Of a DNA stretch of 12,249 nucleotides, positions 7,922-12,249 are shown piece after piece. The stretch comes from Stephanodiscus triporus. Taxonomy: Eukaryota > Bacillariophyta > Thalassiosirophyceae > Thalassiosirales > Thalassiosiraceae. The translations under genes and the position numbers were made by a program. Numbering within the stretch: position 1 is the first letter of the stretch; every line of letters starts with the position of its first letter. The notes under the pieces are model-generated. The model ran no database searches, was not told the DNA's origin, and saw only the letters and a program-made list of their open reading frames with translations. The stretch covers positions 1 to 12,249 of the forward strand of contig JALLAZ010001832.1 of assembly GCA_036939755.1 (NCBI GenBank), in the 5' to 3' direction.

Positions 7922-8049
7922 GTGAGTTTTTGGAAGAAGTAACTAGATAACATGATGTTAGTGCTGTCATCACGCATATTAAAAAACGGCCGGCACGAAA
8001 AAAACCCGTTGAAAACATGACGCGAGCACCCCTTCTTCCACTTCTGCAG
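7922..8049 (+). other. Candidate 5' UTR intron of the H3-like locus
   Basis: A consensus donor GCG|GTGAGT at 7922 and a strong acceptor (pyrimidine tract then CTGCAG at 8044-8049) lie 128 nt apart. The acceptor is only 22 nt upstream of the H3-like ATG at 8072. A 5' UTR intron would fit, and would place the transcript start antisense to the beginning of the decayed frame at 7623-7901. Confidence 0.4.
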
Positions 8050-8071
8050 GAACAAAGCAAACATCAATCCA

Positions 8072-8562
8072 ATGGCTCGCACGAAACAGACCGCTCGCAA
8101 GAGTACTGGAGGCAAGGCCCCTCGCATGCATCTTGCAACAAGGGTTAGCAGTATGTTGAGTTTTCTTTATCGTTGATAAGTCGTGGTCGGCAACTCACAC
8201 CAATTCTTTGCCGTCCGTCTACTACTCCAAGGCCGCACACAACTCCACCCCAAAAGGCGAGGAAGCCCCATCGCTACCGCCCAGGTACCGTCGCCCTTCG
8301 CGAGATCCGTCGGTACCAGAAGTCCACTGACCTCCTCATCCGCAAGCTACCTTTTCAGCGTCTCGTCCGTGAGATTGCTCTGGATATCAAGAAGGACATT
8401 CGCTTCCAAAGCACCGCGGTCCTTGCTCTACTAGAGGCTAGCGAGGCATACCTCATCAGCCTCTTCAAGGAGACCAACTTGTGCGCGATCCACGCCAAGC
8501 GCGTCACGATCATGCCCAAGGACATCCAGCTTGCTCGTCGCATTCGCTGAGAGCGTACCTGA
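8072..8562 (+). pseudogene. Histone H3-like locus, divergent and disrupted
   Basis: Exon 1 (8072-8143) starts [18 protein letters not shown], the canonical H3 tail, then reads MHLATR, so K18, Q19 and K23 are replaced. A GT-AG intron (8144-8231) follows. The next 25 nt still resemble the K23-P30 tail, with R26 to H and K27 to N. There is then a net 8-bp loss and a frameshift, after which the histone fold is intact from [19 protein letters not shown] through [18 protein letters not shown] to RRIR. TGA (8548) replaces the Gly of the terminal GERA, and the ancestral stop position is at 8560. Core changes include Q76L, F78I, T80K, L82I, Q93L, G102S and E105K. H3 packages DNA in the nucleosome. Frameshift, nonsense codon and changes at near-invariant sites suggest a pseudogene. 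A divergent expressed variant using an alternative acceptor (8257) is the main rival. Confidence 0.8.
8144..8231 (+). other. Probable intron in the H3-like locus
   Basis: 88 nt, donor GTTAGC after AGG and acceptor CCAAG before GCC. It precisely separates two stretches homologous to adjacent H3 tail codons (LAT-R and AA), so it is a real insertion relative to H3. The donor is weaker than those of neighbouring introns. Using AAAAG at 8252-8256 as acceptor instead would give a 113-nt intron and restore the histone-fold frame. Confidence 0.6.
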
Positions 8563-8675
8563 GTAATCTGTGTTGTTAATTGGCGTGGATTTGAATTCTA
8601 ATAGCAAATGCATGACAGAGAATTTGCCAAAGGCATTAATGTCTTGGGAGGATTGATGTATATGGCTATAAGTAA

Positions 8676-8681
8676 AATAAA
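8676..8681 (+). terminator. Possible polyadenylation signal, plus strand
   Basis: AATAAA lies 114 nt downstream of the ancestral H3 stop position, in the 142-bp convergent space between the H3-like locus and ATG5. Confidence 0.35.
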
Positions 8682-8704
8682 GTCTAGTGATCCTAGCTCA
8701 CTGC

Positions 8705-9958
8705 TTATTCTGTAACAACTATTACGTACAGGAAGTGATCTGGGTGTGACAAGGCTCTCCAGAGGTCTACCATTGCGCACTTCATACTGGGCTGAACTCC
8801 CTGGATACAATAATAAAGACATGAGCCGGGAATGGAAGTTGCCCAACCTGTCGCAGGGTCTGTCGCAAAATAATTTGGGAGGCAATTCGATAGAAAGTCT
8901 CCCAATGTGGTGTAGGTCGACGCCTGGCACGAGCCAAGTGTTTCAAGTATCTCCCAGGGCCTTCTCGTGCTCTCCGTGTTATCCTTTCTTTGCTTGACTG
9001 GACTTTGGACTGCAGGTCTTTCATTCAGCATGAGTCTAACCGGTATCAATTGCAGTTGGTCGATTCGGTCATCCTGGGCAGTTGATTGAGAGCTTATCGG
9101 ACAGGTTGATATTCCCGATTGAAGATCTACATTCACCTCGTGATAAGCTGCATAATTCGACATCATCACCGAATCCCAAATTTTTTCGTGCGAGTTTTTG
9201 GTAATTTGCATGGCCACTTTGGAGGAACCGTACTGCATGAATAGTGCTTGTTTGAGTGAGTTGCGAAAAAACCTCCCAACGAGAGCAGTAATGCGGCGAT
9301 GGTTGTCATCAACATCGTTATTCGTATTCTCTACCTTTCGTTGTGGACTTCCATCATCCAAAGGCAGTAGACGATCGTGCGGATAAGAAGTGAAGTGCAC
9401 CCGTATCCTCCAAGGGAGAAAGACATCTTGAATGTGTTGATTCGAAGGACCCTTCGAAGAAGACAGCTTGATCGCTGATTTACCTCTCATGAGGTCATAT
9501 AATACACCGACAAAAAAATGCCAGCGAAGAGGTGTTCCGCTGTCTTCGTCTTCAAACCAACACTCGGGATATGCATCGTGCGAACTTATTTTGGATCCCT
9601 TCGACTGCGGAGGACACACAGATGCTCTTTTTTCAGCGACGCCATCGGTACCTTCGGAATTCTCGCCTTCCGCTCCAACGCTGGGACTATCGGGGGGCTC
9701 CTCCACAGACATGCCCGAAAACGCCGATGACAACCCAGTCGCCTCGGGCGCATAGCCGGACATATGCATCACTTCCTCGTGCAATGCCACGTGAAGATAC
9801 GTCACGCGGGAAATCATCTTGTGGATTGGCCGGGGAGTCGACGGGGAGGAGAGCGATGTGGTCGCGAGGGATAGTACGACGGGAATGGATCCCGACCAGG
9901 CCACATTTTGGATGGAGGTGTTGGATGCCGGAATGGGTGAGTTACCTTCGTCCCTCAT
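8705..9958 (-). CDS. ATG5: ATG5, autophagy E3-like conjugation factor
   Basis: A single-exon frame of 417 residues from ATG 9958 (G at -3) to TAA. Family blocks appear in order: WSGSIPVVLSLA (21-32) and SRVTYLHVAL, the start of the first ubiquitin-like domain; WFEDEDSGTPLRWHFFVGVL (134-153); LPWRIRVHFTSYP; the helical segment FFRNSLKQALFMQYGS; then TLGDFLSNCLP, IQGVQPSM and LSHPDHFLYVIV, the second ubiquitin-like domain. ATG5 is joined to ATG12 through a lysine in the helical segment, and the conjugate, with ATG16, promotes ATG8 lipidation on autophagic membranes. K236 (NSLKQAL) lines up with that acceptor (K130 in human), so covalent conjugation is expected. At 417 residues it is longer than human (275). 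The excess is mainly an acidic, Ser-rich insertion at about 70-130 inside the first ubiquitin-like domain and a polar insert at about 200-225. It converges with the H3-like locus. Confidence 0.93.
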   Translation of the reverse strand: MRDEGNSPIPASNTSIQNVAWSGSIPVVLSLATTSLSSPSTPRPIHKMISRVTYLHVALHEEVMHMSGYAPEATGLSSAFSGMSVEEPPDSPSVGAEGENSEGTDGVAEKRASVCPPQSKGSKISSHDAYPECWFEDEDSGTPLRWHFFVGVLYDLMRGKSAIKLSSSKGPSNQHIQDVFLPWRIRVHFTSYPHDRLLPLDDGSPQRKVENTNNDVDDNHRRITALVGRFFRNSLKQALFMQYGSSKVAMQITKNSHEKIWDSVMMSNYAAYHEVNVDLQSGISTCPISSQSTAQDDRIDQLQLIPVRLMLNERPAVQSPVKQRKDNTESTRRPWEILETLGSCQASTYTTLGDFLSNCLPNYFATDPATGWATSIPGSCLYYCIQGVQPSMKCAMVDLWRALSHPDHFLYVIVVTE

Positions 9959-10492
9959 GACGATGATGAGTAGACCCCGCGAACTCCCAACTCCCAAGCT
10001 TCGATATTTTAGAAGATCATAGCATTTGCAAAGTCTCGAAATTATTTATTCCGATGTGTTTTGGCCGTTGTCCTTGCAGGTACGATCGTACTCAGGACAG
10101 CCTGAGGCTCAACAAAGAAATGTCAGAATCTCCACGTAGGAATTCAAAATTTGTGGACAAAGCCAAAACCTGGTCCTTGCCTTCTCGGGCTCAGAATAAC
10201 TAGAGCCCCACCATGGCATTTTCCGCCGAAAATTCAATCTTGTCTACCGATGCCGCGCCGATCCCAGCTAATGAGATCACCTGCAGTTAAGCTTCTACCA
10301 TTATGTTGATTGATGTGTGCCCCTTACTCTCGCCTTCGGGGGGGTGCTAGTTCCTGTGTTTGCCCCCCCCTTACCACCATGCTTTACGCAGTTTTTGCGC
10401 TGCTTGTTGCCCCCCTCTCTTTGTGCCATGTTGGCAATGTTTCGTGGTTCACCCTCCTCCCCCCGCAGGTTGATTTGCCTCCTTCCATTGCG
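9959..10492. promoter_or_regulatory. Divergent intergenic region between ATG5 and the right-edge frame
   Basis: This 534-bp gap must hold the ATG5 promoter and the upstream region of the right-edge gene. It contains small plus-strand frames in one register: ATG 10054 to TAG 10201 (49 codons), then ATG 10213 in strong context (CCACCATGG) to TAA after 25 codons. From 10310 the register of the downstream gene is open, with ATGs at 10313 and 10379. G7 at 10338-10344 and C8 at 10363-10370 could pair into a GC hairpin. A splice-acceptor-like pyrimidine tract ends in CAG at 10468. No TATA box is obvious. I cannot tell which of these are functional. Confidence 0.4.
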
Positions 10493-12249
10493 ATGTCCTC
10501 CGCGCCCCCTTGTCGCGTCGGTTTCGACGAAATCGCCGATATGATTCGAGATATCTCTCTTGAAGTAACCCCTGTTTCCCCTACATTAAATGGGGCCGTT
10601 GCCGCGGCTGGTCGCAATGTTAAGTCATCGTTCGCTCTTACCACCGGGAAGAAGCGAAAGCCCGACGCATGTATTACTCCGTCGTTGACCACTCCTTCGA
10701 CGAAGCGGCGCGCGACTGTTACTCCTGCTACTCTTCCCTCCCCTCCTGCTGTCCGCTCTTCCACCGGTGATCCTTTCGTGACGACACTCGACGGCGCGAT
10801 GCTGATTGACCGTGACGTCGTTCCATCCCATGGCGTAGCGCGGGCCTCGGTCACACAGCCTTTCTATAGGCGTCTACTGCCGGCTGACACTGTCCGCCTG
10901 ATGGCGGGCAATGAGATTATTGTTGTCATTCCTACTTCTGGGAATGTGCCGCGGCGTGGCAGCGATGCGGATGCACGCAGAATTCAATATAGGAAGCTTT
11001 TTGAGAGACTTGTCTTTTATACTCTTCGGGGTGTCCATCCTGGCGATAGGACGTCCGTTGTTGACGCAGCTATTCGGGAACGACACACCCTTATTCGAGG
11101 GGGGAAACCGTACCTTGAATTCGCATGTCGTGTCCGGCATTATGCCGAACGCGAGCAGTTCGAGCGGGGTGTCACGTCGCTCGCTGCTCTCAAGTATTCA
11201 TGGTCGCAGGGTGCTGGCATCAATCTCTCTGTCTGTGGATATTCGACCCAGAGAACGATCATGTTGGAGTTTCAGCATGTCGGGTATCTTGAGGTGTACG
11301 GGAGGGTTCAGCCGGAAGACGTATTTGTGAACGAGGGTATCGCGTTCAGCACCAACATACGTGATGTGGATGCACTCCTCCCTCCCTTCCTCCAGCTCTT
11401 GGCTCTTTTGCAGGGTTGTAGGATTGGAACCATGGAGTTGCTCTGGAAGTATTACCGTTCCCTCGCACTTTCGCACCAGCGGCGAGAACGGCGTCGGATC
11501 ACTCTGGAGGCCAATACTTCTTGCCGTGCATCCTTGGCTACGGACGAGGAGGATCGGGATGGCGACGACGATGATCACACTGCTCTCTTGTCGTTGGTAG
11601 TTGATGAGCTGCGTGACGATAGTATTGATTGGTTTGCTGCGATGATTGACAACTCTTACCGGATGTGTATTGAACGCGAATACACTGGGTTTACTGTACT
11701 TGATGGCTACCTTCTCGACCGGGCTTTGATTCGGCAGATGTATAACGCAATGAAGGACGCGTTTCCTGCCGTGCATTCGGTGTTGGCTCTTACCGTATCG
11801 CATCCTCATTCCCGAGGACCTTCTTCCCGGGTCGAGTCGGCATGTGACAACCCGCCCAATGGTGGGCCCGATTGTGGGAACAGGGATGATCGGGGCCTCG
11901 CTAGTGATGACGTCGTCGTTGATGATGATAGCGTCGCTGATGATCATAGCGTCGCTGATGATGATAGCGTCGCTGATGATCATAGCGTCGCTGATGATCA
12001 TAGCGTCGCTGATGATGAGAGCGCCGCTGACGAGTCTGCCCTCACCAAACGCGAACGCGGAGTCCTCGAGTTTTTTATTGCGATGATCCGACTACGCACT
12101 CAAAAGAAGATGAGGTGGTGGGCGACAATCCCGGCCATTGCCGCGTATAGCCGAGGGCACATGCATAACCCTCCAAGCCATCCATTGCATGGCGCTGGGT
12201 GTCACGACAGTACTCTCTGGTTGACGCTGGATAAGTTGTACGAATCGAC
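10493..12249 (+). CDS. Long unrecognised protein, 3' end outside window
   Basis: The frame from ATG 10493 stays open for 585 codons to the window edge with no stop or intron. The same frame is open back to 10310 (ATGs at 10313 and 10379), but that part is C-rich and looks non-coding. The N-terminal 100 residues are Ser/Thr/Pro/Ala-rich with two basic NLS-like clusters (GKKRKP and TKRRA), suggesting a nuclear protein. A more ordered region follows (about 120-310) with many Arg and aromatic residues, e.g. FYRRLLP, IQYRKLFERLVFYTL and LEVYGRV. Next come helical segments, an acidic stretch and a hexapeptide repeat (DDxSVA, about 477-512). The last visible part contains RLRTQKKMRWWATIPAIAAY followed by SRG. 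I recognise no family. Large size, NLS-like motifs, intron absence and acidic repeat would fit a mobile-element protein, but no catalytic motif supports that. Codon choice favours T and C at third positions, unlike the middle genes. Confidence 0.65.
   Translation, partial: MSSAPPCRVGFDEIADMIRDISLEVTPVSPTLNGAVAAAGRNVKSSFALTTGKKRKPDACITPSLTTPSTKRRATVTPATLPSPPAVRSSTGDPFVTTLDGAMLIDRDVVPSHGVARASVTQPFYRRLLPADTVRLMAGNEIIVVIPTSGNVPRRGSDADARRIQYRKLFERLVFYTLRGVHPGDRTSVVDAAIRERHTLIRGGKPYLEFACRVRHYAEREQFERGVTSLAALKYSWSQGAGINLSVCGYSTQRTIMLEFQHVGYLEVYGRVQPEDVFVNEGIAFSTNIRDVDALLPPFLQLLALLQGCRIGTMELLWKYYRSLALSHQRRERRRITLEANTSCRASLATDEEDRDGDDDDHTALLSLVVDELRDDSIDWFAAMIDNSYRMCIEREYTGFTVLDGYLLDRALIRQMYNAMKDAFPAVHSVLALTVSHPHSRGPSSRVESACDNPPNGGPDCGNRDDRGLASDDVVVDDDSVADDHSVADDDSVADDHSVADDHSVADDESAADESALTKRERGVLEFFIAMIRLRTQKKMRWWATIPAIAAYSRGHMHNPPSHPLHGAGCHDSTLWLTLDKLYES
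11921..12028 (+). repeat. 18-bp in-frame tandem repeat, six copies
   Basis: Six units of GATGAT(G/C)ATAGCGTCGCT encode DD(D/H/E)S(V/A)A hexapeptides inside the right-edge gene. Copies 2, 4 and 5 are identical and copies 1 and 3 are identical; copy 6 is the most diverged. Because 18 is a multiple of three, copy-number change would not break the frame. The near-identity of units indicates recent expansion. Confidence 0.92.

Noticed and set aside
11198..12001. A 267-residue minus-strand frame antisense to the right-edge gene
   Set aside because: Its N-terminal part is the reverse complement of the 18-bp repeat and the rest mirrors codons of the longer plus-strand frame, which has better composition and is open for at least 1757 bp.
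1..12249. tRNA genes, rRNA and CRISPR arrays
   Set aside because: No tRNA B-box with matching acceptor stem, no rRNA-like sequence and no spaced direct-repeat array were seen on either strand. The tandem repeats at 6127 and 11921 have no spacers.

Overview
This is eukaryotic nuclear DNA. The genes encode eukaryote-only machinery (an auxilin-type J-domain protein, the flagellar protein CFAP58, the autophagy protein ATG5 and a histone H3-like locus). Several carry short GT-AG introns of about 68-93 nt, some with CTAAT branch-like sites. CFAP58 implies an organism with a motile flagellum or cilium at some life stage. Compact spacing, tiny introns and GC-rich Gly/Gln-coding repeats suggest a unicellular protist or alga, perhaps a stramenopile, but the sequence alone does not fix the lineage. 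The long genes use the standard genetic code, with TAA and TAG as terminal stops.

Layout, left to right. Positions 267-1937 (minus) hold an auxilin-like gene. It is divergent from CFAP58 (2172-4862, plus, one intron) across a short G-rich shared promoter. CFAP58 converges on a small minus-strand gene (5041-5556) whose protein contains a 50-residue duplication. Next comes a Nudix hydrolase frame (5649-6056, plus) that is full length but broken by one in-frame TGA. It is followed by a 59-bp tandem repeat (6127-6332) and an unrecognised three-exon gene (6464-7372, plus). A decayed minus-strand frame with in-frame stops lies at 7623-7901, and an intron-containing, frameshifted, prematurely terminated histone H3 relative at 8072-8562 (plus). 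ATG5 (8705-9958, minus) is intact. At the right edge a long plus-strand frame of at least 585 codons (10493 onward) runs out of the window; it has NLS-like basic clusters and an 18-bp repeat tract, and I do not recognise its family.

The well-conserved housekeeping genes (auxilin-like, CFAP58, ATG5) flank a roughly 3.5-kb stretch (about 5.6-8.6 kb) of small, orphan or damaged genes. Nothing links the genes into one pathway. The most interesting points are the cluster of single in-frame stops in otherwise preserved frames, the odd H3 locus, the two orphan proteins, and the long edge frame of unknown family.
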